A stretch of DNA of 64,000 nucleotides from assembly GCF_013364235.1 (NCBI RefSeq), contig NZ_CP054919.1, forward strand, positions 577,570 through 641,569, given 5' to 3'. Positions 31,101 through 39,104 of this stretch are shown here, one piece after another (within the stretch, counting starts at the first letter, position 1; each line of letters starts with the position of its first letter). This DNA comes from Kitasatospora sp. NA04385. GTDB lineage: Bacteria > Actinomycetota > Actinomycetes > Streptomycetales > Streptomycetaceae. Below the pieces are notes generated by a model. That model did not search any database. It was not told the DNA's origin and saw nothing but the letters and a program-made list of their open reading frames with translations. The position numbers and the translations under genes were made by a program.

Positions 31101-34100
31101 GCGTCCAGGTGCACGGCCTGCAGCACCACCCCCAGCCCGGGGTCCAGCCGCCCCGCCGCGGCCTCCCGCTCGACGTCCGCGGCCGCCGCCAACTCCCCGG
31201 GCGTGACCCGCAGGTGCCGCACCCGCTCGGCGGCCGGCGCCGCCCCGGCCGGCCGCACCTCCAGCCGCCAGGCCCCGGACGGCACGGGGACGTCCGTCCC
31301 CTTCGGCTCCTCCGCCCCCGCCACGTGCAGCCGCAGGCGCAGCGCGTCGTGGTGGTCGGTGAGCGCGTCGAGCGCGGCGGTGAGGCGGGCCGGGTCCAGG
31401 CCGGCCGGGACGGTGAGCGTGGTGGACTGGGCGAAGCGGTCGATCGGGCCGCCCTGCTGCCGCAGCCACTCGCCGATGGGGGTGGCGGGCAGCGGGCCGT
31501 CGCGGTCGACGACGGGGGCCGGTGCCGTCCCGGCCGCTCCGGCCGGGGCGATGGTGGCGGCGATCCGGGCGACGGTGCGCCGGTCGAAGACGGTGCGCGG
31601 GGTGAGGGTGAGTCCGGCGTGGCGGGCGCGGCTGCCGAGTTGGATGGCGGAGATGCTGTCGCCGCCGAGCGAGAAGAAGTTGTCGTCGGCACCGACCTGT
31701 TCCACCGGCAGGCCGAGGACTTCGGCGACCAGCGCGGCCAGGATGCGTTCGGTCTCGGTGCGCGGCGCGTTCGCCCCGGCCGTCCCGGTGGTCGGGGCGG
31801 GCAGTGCCTTGCGGTCGAGCTTGCCGTTGACGGACAGCGGCAGGGTGTCCAGGCCGACGATCACGGCGGGGACGAAGTACTCGGGCAGGGTGAGCGCCAG
31901 CCGGTCGCGCAGCGCCTGCGGGTCCGCGGGCGGCGGGGCCACGTACCCGACCAACTGCCGTGCACCGCTGCCGAGCTGGTGCACGGTGACCGCCGCCTGG
32001 GCGATGCCGGGCACGGCGGCGAGCGCGGCCTCGACCTCGCCCAGCTCGATCCGGAAGCCGCGGATCTTCACCTGGTCGTCGGTGCGGCCCAGGTACTCGA
32101 CCTCGCCGTCCGGCCGGTGGCGCACCAGGTCGCCGGTGCGGTACATCCGGGCGCCGGGGGCGCCGAACGGGTCGGCGACGAAGCGGCCCGCGGTCAGGCC
32201 GGGGCGGCCGAGGTAGCCGCGCGCCAACTGGACGCCCGCCAAGTACAGTTCGCCGGGCACGCCGACCGGGCACGGGCGCAGCGCGGCGTCCAGGACGTAC
32301 AGCCGGGTGTTCCAGACCGGGCGGCCGATCGGCACGGTGCCCGCGCCGGGGGCGGTCGGGTGGTAGGTGACGTCGACGGCGGCCTCGGTGGGGCCGTACA
32401 GGTTGTGCAGCGGGGTGCCGGGCAGGGCGGCGTACCAGCGTTCGACGGTGTCGGCGGGGAGGGCCTCGCCGGAGCAGAAGGCGCGGCGCAGGGTGGCGCA
32501 GCGGGCGGCGAGGTCGGGCTCCTCCAGGAAGGCGCGCAGCATGGAGGGGACGAAGTGCAGGGTGGTGACGGCCTGGCGGGCGATCAGGTCGGCGAGGTAG
32601 CCGGGTTCCTTGTGGCCGTCGGGGCGGGCCAGGACGACGGTGGCGCCTTCGCACAGGGCCCAGAAGAACTCCCAGACCGAGACGTCGAATCCGGCGGGGG
32701 TCTTCTGCAGGACGCGGTCCTCGGCGGTGAGCCGGTACTCGTGCTGCATCCACTCCAGGCGGTTGACGATGGCCCGGTGGGTGACCAGGACGCCCTTGGG
32801 GCGGCCGGTGGAGCCGGAGGTGAAGATGACGTACGCGGCGTGGTCGGGTCCGGCGGGCAGCGGCTCGGCGCGCGTCGCCCCGGCCGCCCGGGCGTCGAGC
32901 AGCAGGGCGCGGGCCGCGGCCTGCTCCGGCAGCCGGTCCAGGACCGCGCCGACGGTGAGGACGCGGACCGGGTCGGCGTCCTCGATCATGCCGGCGAGGC
33001 GTTCGGCCGGGTGGTCGGTGTCCAGCGGCAGGTAGGCGGCGCCGGAGCGCAGCACGCCCAGCAGGGCGACCATCAGCGCGGCGGAGCGCGGCACCGCGAC
33101 GGCCACCACGGCGTCCGGGCGGGCGCCGGAGGCCGCCAGTTCACCCGCCAGTTCGCCTGCCTGCTCCCAGAGTTGACGGTACGTCAGTTCACGGTCGGGG
33201 GCGGTGACGGCCACCGCGTCCGGGGTCAGGGCGGCCTGTTCGGCGATCCGGTCGACCAGGGTGCCGGGCGGGACGTCGTGCCCGGTGGCGTTCCAGCGTT
33301 CCAGCACGTCGGCGCGCTCGTCGTCGGCGAGCAGCGCCAGTTCGCCGAGCGGGCGGTGCGGCTCGGCGGCGAGGCGTTCCAGCAGGGCGGTGAACCGGCG
33401 TGCGTGCAGGGCGAGTTCGGCCTCGGTGTACAGGCTCGGGTTGGCGTCGAACTCCAGCTGCAGGCGGTGGTCGGGGGTCTTGGCGACGGACAGCGAGAGG
33501 TCGTCGACGGGGCCGGCGGCGAGGTTGACGGTGTGGCCGGGGCTGCCGGCGAAGTCCAGGTCGAGGTCGAAGGGCTTGATGTTGAGCAGCGGCCCGTACA
33601 GCCGCCCGTCGGTGCCGACCAGGCCGAGGGCGCGGCGCAGTTCCTCGCCGCGGTGCAGCTGGTGGCGGCGGACGTCCTTCAGCTCGGCGGCGGAGCGGCG
33701 CAGCAGGGCGTCGAAGCCGTCGGCGGGGTCGACGGCCAGGCGCAGCGGCAGGATGTTGACGGCCATGCCGACCACCCGGAGGGTGCCGGGGGCGGTGCGG
33801 GCCATCAGGTGCATGCCGAGGACGGGGTCGGCGGTGCCGGTCATCCGGTGCAGGTAGGCGGCGAGGGCGGCGTGCGCGGCCTCGGCCCAGGTGGTGCGGG
33901 CGGCCTTGGCGGCGGCCAGCACCGGGGCGGTGCGCTCCGCGTCGAGGGTGATCCGGTGGCGGAGCGCGGCGGGGGCGGCGGCGGCCTGCTGCTCGGTGAG
34001 GGCGCGGACCTGCGGGCGGTCGGCGTAGTGCTGCTGCCACCACTGGGCGTCCGCGGCGGCCGATTCGCCGTCCAGGTAGGCCCGTTCGGCTTCGCGCAGG

Positions 34101-34651
34101 ACGGCGGCGGGGCGCAGCGGGCTGTCCGGGACGTCGGCTCCGGCGACGAGGGCGGTGTACACCTCGGCGACCCGGCGGGTGAACAGGGTGACGCCGTAGC
34201 CGTCGATCACCAGGTGGTGGAACCACTGGAACCACAGGTGCCGGTCCGGGCCGGTGCGGACCAGCAGCGCGCCGTGCAGCGCGTCGGCCGACAGGTCGGC
34301 CGGGCGGGCGAGTTGGCGGCGGACCAGGTCGACGGCGGCCTGCTCGGGGTCGTGGGCGCCGCGGGTGTCGAGCCGGGCGAGCGTCCAGGCCTCGGGGTCG
34401 AAGCGGCGGGTGCGGGCGGTGTCGCCGTTCGCGTCCACGGCCAGGTGCAGGGCGTCGGCCTCGGCGAGGGTGCGGGCCAGGGCGGCTTCGAGCAGGTCGG
34501 GCTGGAGCGGGCCGTCGATCCGGACGTACTGGCCGACGTTGTGGGCGGGGCTGCCGGGGTCGATCCGTTGTGCGGCGAGGACGCCGGCCTGGGCCGCCGT
34601 CAGCTCCTGCCGCTCGCCGTGCTCGGCCTGCGTGGTCGTGGTGCCAGCCAT
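22104..34651 (-). CDS. Trimodular NRPS C-A(Ser)-T-E-C-A-T-C-A(Ser)-T-E; one apparent frameshift near the end
   Basis: About 4,180 residues once a frame break near 22405-22470 is repaired. Rough domains: C1 1-450 (starter type; HHLVIDG near 146), A1 480-950, T1 LGGDSIS near 1000, E1 1040-1500 ([11 protein letters not shown] near 1200, FNYLGRFG near 1420), C2 1540-1990 ([19 protein letters not shown]), A2 2020-2490, T2 LGGHSLL near 2535, C3 2600-3020 ([21 protein letters not shown]), A3 3060-3550, T3 LGGDSIVS near 3615, E2 3660 to about 4150. A1 and A3 share pocket residues D-V-W-H-F-S-L-V-D, the serine code of EntF. A2 reads D-S-E-D-V-G-F-V-D, probably a basic residue. E1 and E2 predict D-Ser at positions 1 and 3. 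C1 resembles the starter C domains that take DHB from an aryl carrier. The ATG follows GGGAAGG. It is downstream of the binding-protein gene and a strong hairpin. Confidence 0.94.
22405..22470 (-). other. Apparent one-base deletion (frameshift) in the last epimerisation domain
   Basis: After FNYRGR and [12 protein letters not shown] the reading frame runs into a stop at 22388, while the expected end of the epimerisation domain ([19 protein letters not shown] to [10 protein letters not shown]) continues in the next frame to the ATGA junction at 22104. E1 of the same protein has the corresponding [17 protein letters not shown] segment in frame. One missing base within about 22405-22470 explains it. 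Confidence 0.82.
25092..25163. repeat. Four tandem 18-bp repeats inside NRPS A3
   Basis: The unit GCGGTGTCGACCGGCAGC, with small changes, occurs at 25092, 25110, 25128 and 25146. It keeps frame and encodes PVDTAS-like hexapeptides in a loop before the core [11 protein letters not shown] motif. The other serine domain of this protein has no such insertion, so it looks like slippage in a permissive loop. Confidence 0.9.
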
Positions 34652-34766
34652 GGTCCGGCCCTTCCCGGTGTCGGCGGCCGCCGGGGCCGCTGCGTGCTGC
34701 TCGTGCGTGTGCGCGCGCGGCCGTGTCCGTACGCCGCGCGCGGTGCGGAGAGTGGTGCTGGGACGC

Positions 34767-34801
34767 GTCGGGCGGACCGCTGCCGCTGCGGTCCGCCCGA
34801 C
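34767..34801 (-). terminator. Perfect 14-bp stem-loop between binding-protein and NRPS genes
   Basis: GTCGGGCGGACCGC, loop TGCCGCT, then the exact complement GCGGTCCGCCCGAC. It starts 11 bases after the stop of the binding-lipoprotein gene and 116 bases before the NRPS start. There is no T-run. It could end some transcripts or protect the upstream message, giving more binding protein than NRPS. Confidence 0.75.
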
Positions 34802-34811
34802 GGGAGTGGGC

Positions 34812-35810
34812 CTACTGGCCCTTGAGGACGGCCTCGATCTGGTCCAGCACGTCGATCGAGGTGCCGTAGCGGTCGGTGGTGGCGTAGGTCAGCGGGACGA
34901 CCTTGCCGGCCTTGACCGCCTTGAGGTTCTGCCAGGACGGCTGCTTGTCCAGGTCCTTGGTGTCCTGCGGGACCTCGCCGGTGGCGGCCATCTTCGGGAT
35001 CAGGATGACGTCGGCGTCGGCGAGCACGTCGAGCTTCTCCACCGAGTAGGTGACCTCGTGGTCGGTGGTGTCGGCGGAGGCCTGGGAGAACTTGGCGCCC
35101 GCGTCGGTCAGCACCCGGCCGACCCAGGAGGTCGCGGTGTCGACCAGGAACTCGCCGCCGCCGTACGAGGAGGCGATGGTCCACTTGATCGAGTTGAGCT
35201 TGTCCGCGTAGTCGGTCTTGATCTTCGCGGCCTTGGTCTCGTAGTCGGACTTCAGCTTCTTGAACTCCGCCTCCTTGCCGACCGCGGTGGCGATCTTCTC
35301 CTGGGCGTTCAGCAGGTCGACGGGCTTGTCGATGCCGAAGTACAGGGTGGGGGCGATGCCTTCGAGCTTGCTGACGCCCCAGTCGAACGCGGTGGCGCCC
35401 TCGACGATGATCAGGTCGGGCCGCAGCGAGGCGACCTTCTCGATGTTGATCTCGATGCCGGAGCCGATCGGCTCGATCTTCTTCGCGGCCTCGGTCTGCG
35501 AGGGCAGCAGCTCCATCGGGTTGTTCTCGTCGATGGTGCTGGTGCCGACGGGCTGCACGCCGAGGTCGAGCAGCGCGCCGGTGGCGTACGAGATGCTGAC
35601 GATGCGCTTCACCCCCGCCGGGACGGTGATCTTGCCGTTGGTGGCCTCGACGGTGACGGGGCCGGCGCTGTTGACGGCGCCGCCGGAGGCGGCCGGGGCG
35701 GCGTCCTTGCCGCTGTCGCCGCTGGAGCCGCAGGCCGTGGCGGCGAGCGCGACGGCGGCGGCCGCGGCGAACGCTCTGGCGGTGCGGGAGGTCAGGGCGC
35801 GGGTGTTCAT
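34812..35810 (-). CDS. Ferric-siderophore-binding lipoprotein (periplasmic-binding-protein family)
   Basis: 332 residues. The N-terminus is a lipoprotein signal with lipobox LAATAC and modified Cys27, followed by a Gly/Ser-rich linker and a bilobed iron-siderophore-binding domain ([30 protein letters not shown], and the ALGVGxD-like end [11 protein letters not shown]). It is anchored outside the membrane and hands ferric siderophore to a FecCD permease; the permease genes at 5120-7266 are the obvious partners. It sits between the aryl carrier gene and the NRPS gene, so it shares the iron-controlled run. Lys content in its middle is high for this genome. Confidence 0.95.
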   Translation of the reverse strand: MNTRALTSRTARAFAAAAAVALAATACGSSGDSGKDAAPAASGGAVNSAGPVTVEATNGKITVPAGVKRIVSISYATGALLDLGVQPVGTSTIDENNPMELLPSQTEAAKKIEPIGSGIEINIEKVASLRPDLIIVEGATAFDWGVSKLEGIAPTLYFGIDKPVDLLNAQEKIATAVGKEAEFKKLKSDYETKAAKIKTDYADKLNSIKWTIASSYGGGEFLVDTATSWVGRVLTDAGAKFSQASADTTDHEVTYSVEKLDVLADADVILIPKMAATGEVPQDTKDLDKQPSWQNLKAVKAGKVVPLTYATTDRYGTSIDVLDQIEAVLKGQ

Positions 35811-35843
35811 GGTTCTCCGTAGGTCGGTCTGGGGGTGGGGAGT

Positions 35844-36164
35844 TCAGGCGCGGGTCAGGTACGCGGACCAGGCGAGCAGGGTGGGCGCGGTGTCGAGGTC
35901 GGCGAGGTCGGCGAACTCGACCCGGGCGCCGCGGGCGCGCCAGGTCTCGACCAGGTGCATCACCCGCATCGAGTCCAGGCCGAGGTCGCGCAGGTCGTCC
36001 TCGTCGTGGATGTCCTCGGGGAGCTCGCCCAGCAGTTCGGCGATCTCGGCGCGCAGCGTGTCGGGGTCGAACCCGACGCTGTCGGACCCGGTGGGTTCGG
36101 GCTCGACGGGGTCGGAACCGGCGGGTTCGGAACCGTGCGGGGCGGGTCCGGCGGTGGCGGTCAT
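35844..36164 (-). CDS. Free-standing aryl/peptidyl carrier protein
   Basis: 106 residues with a carrier domain in the second half: phosphopantetheine site DLGLDSMRVMHLVE with Ser65, preceded by EIAELLGELPEDIHDEDDL. This pattern (DLGLDSxR) is the one found in the C-terminal carrier of EntB/DhbB-type proteins. The first 30 residues are a disordered Pro/Ser/Glu linker (GSEPAGSDPVEPEP). It probably carries DHB loaded by the ligase at 766-2373 and donates it to the starter condensation domain of the NRPS, replacing the carrier missing from the isochorismatase at 2400-3044. It lies 32 bases after the ornithine monooxygenase gene. Confidence 0.9.
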   Translation of the reverse strand: MTATAGPAPHGSEPAGSDPVEPEPTGSDSVGFDPDTLRAEIAELLGELPEDIHDEDDLRDLGLDSMRVMHLVETWRARGARVEFADLADLDTAPTLLAWSAYLTRA

Positions 36165-36196
36165 GTCGCTCTGTCCGTTCGGGAGTCGGCGGTCGG

Positions 36197-37561
36197 TCAG
36201 CGGATGCCGGCGGCGACGGCGCCGCGGGCCCGCAGGTCGCGTCCGGCCCGGCGCAGCAGCATCGAGTCGCGGATCTCGCCGGAGCGCACGGCCAGCGTGG
36301 ACAGCAGCGAGGAGGTGATGCCGTGGGTGTGCTCGGTGCCGCCCTGGAGGTAGACGCCGACGTCGAGCCGCTCGTCGGTCAGCACCCGGTGGTCGCGGTC
36401 GACCCGCAGCCGGCCCTGCTCGTCGGTGCGGCAGGCGGCGGCGAGCTGCTCGCCGAGCAGCTCGCCCGGGTCGACGTGGGTGTAGCCGGTGGCGAGCACC
36501 ACCGCGTCGCACTCCAGGACCTGTTCGCGCCCGGTGGTCAGCGAGCGGACGTGCGCCCGGGCCCCGTCGGCGGTCTCCTCGGCACCGGTCAGCCGGGTGG
36601 CGTTCAGGATGCGCAGGCGCTCGCGCCCGGCGACCTTCTCCTGGTACGCGGTGCGGTACAGCGACTCGATCAACTCGCCGTCCACGACGGAGTAGTTGGT
36701 GTTGGCGTGCTGGGCCAGCAGGGTCCGCTTGGCGGTCTCGGACGCGGCGTAGAACTCGTCCACGGCGGACGGGTCGAAGATCCGGTTCGCGAACGGGCTG
36801 TCGTCGGCGGGGCTGTAGCCGTACCGGGTGAGGACGGCGCAGATCTCCGCCTCCGGGAAGGTCCGGTGCAGGTACTCGACGGCCTCGGCGGCGGACTGCC
36901 CGGCGCCGACCACGGCGATCCGCTGGTGCCGCAGCGGGCGCTGCGCCAACTCCGGTGCGCGCAGCAGCAGGTCGCGGGTGTGCCAGAGGCTCGCACCGGC
37001 CCGGACGCCCTCGGGCAGCCGGGGGGTGAGGCCGGTGCCGATCGCGATGTTGCGGGCCCGGCGGACCTGCCGGTCGCCGCCGCCGCGCGCCTCGGAGACC
37101 ACCTCGACCTGGTCGATCCGGCCGTCGGCCCCGGTGACCGGGCGGATGCCGGTGACGGTGCGGGCGTAGCCGACCCGGTCGGCGAACTCGGCGGCGCACC
37201 ACTCGAAGTAGTCGTGGAACTCGAGCCGGGTCGGGTAGAAGGTCTTCAGGTTGATGAAGTCGGCGAGCCGGCCGCGCTCCTGGAGGTAGGCCAGGAAGGT
37301 GAAGCGGCTACGCGGGTCGCGCTGGGTGACCAGGTCCTTCAGGAAGGACACCTGCATGGTCGCGCCGTCCAGCAGCATGCCCCGGTGCCAGCCGAAGCCC
37401 TCCTGCCGCTCCAGGAAGCCGACCCGCAGCGGCGGTTCGGCGGCGGCCCGGTTGTGGTCGTCGACCGCGATCGCAAGGGCGAGGTTGGCGGGGCCGAAGC
37501 CTATGCCGACCAGGTCGTCGACATCCCCGTCCGTACGGACCGCCTCGTTCTCCAGCGACAT
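36197..37561 (-). CDS. L-Ornithine N5-monooxygenase
   Basis: 454 residues from ATG 37561, chosen over an ATG 60 bases upstream because GGGAAGGA precedes it. FAD-binding GIGFGPANLAL near residue 19, substrate segment MQVSFLKDLVTQRDPRS and NLKTFYPTR(L)EFHDYFEW, NADPH-binding VVGAGQSAAEAVEYL near 220, and the ATGY motif near 360 all match the SidA/PvdA/CchB family. It hydroxylates the side-chain nitrogen of ornithine with NADPH and oxygen, supplying the hydroxyornithine that the A2 and A3 domains at 12374-22107 are predicted to take. It has its own iron box at 37626-37644. Confidence 0.96.
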   Translation of the reverse strand: MSLENEAVRTDGDVDDLVGIGFGPANLALAIAVDDHNRAAAEPPLRVGFLERQEGFGWHRGMLLDGATMQVSFLKDLVTQRDPRSRFTFLAYLQERGRLADFINLKTFYPTRLEFHDYFEWCAAEFADRVGYARTVTGIRPVTGADGRIDQVEVVSEARGGGDRQVRRARNIAIGTGLTPRLPEGVRAGASLWHTRDLLLRAPELAQRPLRHQRIAVVGAGQSAAEAVEYLHRTFPEAEICAVLTRYGYSPADDSPFANRIFDPSAVDEFYAASETAKRTLLAQHANTNYSVVDGELIESLYRTAYQEKVAGRERLRILNATRLTGAEETADGARAHVRSLTTGREQVLECDAVVLATGYTHVDPGELLGEQLAAACRTDEQGRLRVDRDHRVLTDERLDVGVYLQGGTEHTHGITSSLLSTLAVRSGEIRDSMLLRRAGRDLRARGAVAAGIR

Positions 37562-37625
37562 GCGCGTCCTTCCCTCTCCCCGGTACCGACACGACGGGAG
37601 CGGGCAGACCCGCACTCCCATTTAC

Positions 37626-37644
37626 TTTGGTAAGGCTTACCTAA
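37626..37644 (-). promoter_or_regulatory. Iron box before the ornithine monooxygenase
   Basis: TTTGGTAAGGCTTACCTAA matches 16 of 19 bases of TTAGGTTAGGCTAACCTAA and lies 65 bases before the start codon. It probably switches the whole minus-strand biosynthetic run (monooxygenase, carrier, binding protein, NRPSs) off when iron is plentiful. Confidence 0.88.
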
Positions 37645-37825
37645 CTTCCCCCATCGCGGGCAGCTGAGTCAAGTTCAGTCCGCACCGCGGCCAGCACTTT
37701 TGCCCCCGACGGGCCGCACCGGACGGACGGAACGCGCACGAACCGCACCGACCCTCCGGCACGGAGACCGGCCCCGACCCCGACCCCGAACCTGAGCCCA
37801 GGCCCGGACCCGGACCCGGACCCGG

Positions 37826-38806
37826 CTACCGGACGGCGAACAGCCCGCCCACGTCCGCAGCCGCATCCGCATCCGCATCCGCGTCCGCATCGACGTCCGC
37901 CTCCACCCGCACCGCCGGGCCGCGCACCACCCTGGTGCCGGGCGCGGCCGGGCCGAACGCCCGCAGCACCGCGTCGGGCACCCGCCCGTCCAGCACCCGC
38001 GCCTCGCCGACCCCGGCGCGCAGCGCCGCCAGGCAGGCCGTCATCTTGGGCACCATGCCGCCCGCCAGATCGGGCAGCATCCGGGCCAGCTCGTCCGCCG
38101 TCAACTGCTCGATCGGACCGCCCTCCGGGGGCCAACTCCGGTACAGGCCAGGCACGTCGGTGAGCATCAGCAGCGATCTCGCGCCGAGCGCACCGGCCAC
38201 CGCGGCGGCGGCCGTGTCGGCGTTCACGTTGTAGACGGCGCCGTCGGAGCGGTCGGCGGCGGGGGCGATCGAGGACACCACCGGAATCCGGCCGTCCGCG
38301 AGCAGCGCCGCCAGCAATCCGGTGCGCACCTCGGCGACCTCGCCGACCCGTCCCAGGTCGACCGGCCGCCCGTCGGCCCGGCCCCAGCGTTTGACGGCGG
38401 CCAGGGTGCCCGCGTCCTCACCGGTCAGGCCGACCGCGAACGGGCCGTGCGCGTTGATCAGCCCGACCAGTTCGCGCTGCACCTGACCGGCCAGCACCAT
38501 CCGGACCTCGTCCATCACCTCGGGCGTGGTCACCCGCAGCCCGCCCGCGAACGGGGCACTCACCCCGAGCCGGCGCAGGTGCGCGTCGATCTGCGGACCG
38601 CCGCCGTGCACCACCACCGGACGCAGCCCGGCGTACCGCAGCAGCACCACGCAGCGGGCGAAGGACTCCTTCAACTCCCGGTCCACCATGGCGTTCCCGC
38701 CGAACTTCAGCACCACCGTCGCGCCCCGGTGCGCCCGCAGGCCGGCCAGACAGGACAGGAGGTCGGGACCTCCGCCCGACGGTCGCACGCACAGTCCGGC
38801 CACCAC
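37826..38806 (-). CDS. argB: Acetylglutamate kinase (ArgB-like), iron-boxed
   Basis: About 326 residues; start GTG 38806, or the adjacent GTG 38803 which is better spaced from GGGAGG. It has [29 protein letters not shown], the N-acetylglutamate/ATP segment [25 protein letters not shown] and [18 protein letters not shown], all typical of N-acetyl-L-glutamate 5-kinase, the second step from glutamate to ornithine. The C-terminus is extended by a [13 protein letters not shown] tail encoded by GCATCC-type hexamer repeats (37861-37905). It lies next to the ornithine monooxygenase and has its own iron box, unlike housekeeping arg genes, so it probably boosts ornithine supply for the siderophore. Steps three and four are not seen here. 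Confidence 0.9.
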   Translation of the reverse strand: MVAGLCVRPSGGGPDLLSCLAGLRAHRGATVVLKFGGNAMVDRELKESFARCVVLLRYAGLRPVVVHGGGPQIDAHLRRLGVSAPFAGGLRVTTPEVMDEVRMVLAGQVQRELVGLINAHGPFAVGLTGEDAGTLAAVKRWGRADGRPVDLGRVGEVAEVRTGLLAALLADGRIPVVSSIAPAADRSDGAVYNVNADTAAAAVAGALGARSLLMLTDVPGLYRSWPPEGGPIEQLTADELARMLPDLAGGMVPKMTACLAALRAGVGEARVLDGRVPDAVLRAFGPAAPGTRVVRGPAVRVEADVDADADADADAAADVGGLFAVR

Positions 38807-38840
38807 TTGCCTCCCACCCTCGCCTCGCCGCCCCGATCAG

Positions 38841-38859
38841 TTAGGCAAGGGTTACCTTA
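38841..38859 (-). promoter_or_regulatory. Iron box before the ArgB-like gene
   Basis: TTAGGCAAGGGTTACCTTA matches 14 of 19 bases of the actinobacterial iron-box consensus and lies about 35 bases before the ArgB-like start. It is the weakest of the three boxes but keeps both half-sites TTAGG and ACCT. Confidence 0.75.
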
Positions 38860-38910
38860 CATGCCGCCCGGAGCGACGCCCAGTGCGCCTCCCTGAAGGC
38901 GGCGAGGGGG

Positions 38911-38926
38911 TGAGAGAGCGCTCTCA
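38911..38926 (+). promoter_or_regulatory. LacI-type palindromic operator, distal copy
   Basis: TGAGAGAGCGCTCTCA contains the 12-base perfect palindrome GAGAGCGCTCTC centred on a CG step, the form bound by LacI-family sugar regulators. It lies in the gap before the GH16 gene (38860-39104). A second copy is 162 bases downstream. Confidence 0.7.
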
Positions 38927-39074
38927 CGAGCCACTGGCGGTCAATCCAGCCTCAGGTTTCAAGAGCTGAAGGCGAGTTGCGGCCAAAGGTCCGGAAAATC
39001 AGCCGTTCTTTGACATTGCCATGCCGATATCACGTCCGTACGATTCAGGCCTACCGGCGGAGGCGCCCCGCCGA

Positions 39075-39088
39075 AGAGAGCGCTCTCA
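39075..39088 (+). promoter_or_regulatory. LacI-type palindromic operator, proximal copy
   Basis: AGAGAGCGCTCTCA repeats the same 12-base palindrome (39076-39087) and ends 16 bases before the start codon of the GH16 gene, just upstream of its AAAGGA ribosome-binding site. Two identical sites at this spacing suggest looping repression of the glucanase gene in the absence of an inducing sugar. Confidence 0.78.
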
Positions 39089-39104
39089 AGCAAAGGATTC
39101 CTCC

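Noticed and set aside
12539..34825. Very long open frames on the plus strand opposite the NRPS genes (thousands of codons)
   Set aside because: They are the mirror of strong GC bias at third codon positions of the minus-strand NRPS genes; the translations are Gly/Arg/Ala/Gln-rich without domain motifs.
35835..36353. Plus-strand frames opposite the aryl carrier protein gene
   Set aside because: Translations have no motif; the minus strand carries the clear phosphopantetheine site.
37562..37621. Upstream ATG at 37621 for the ornithine monooxygenase
   Set aside because: It would place the start beside the iron box with no ribosome-binding site; ATG 37561 follows GGGAAGGA and family alignment begins there.
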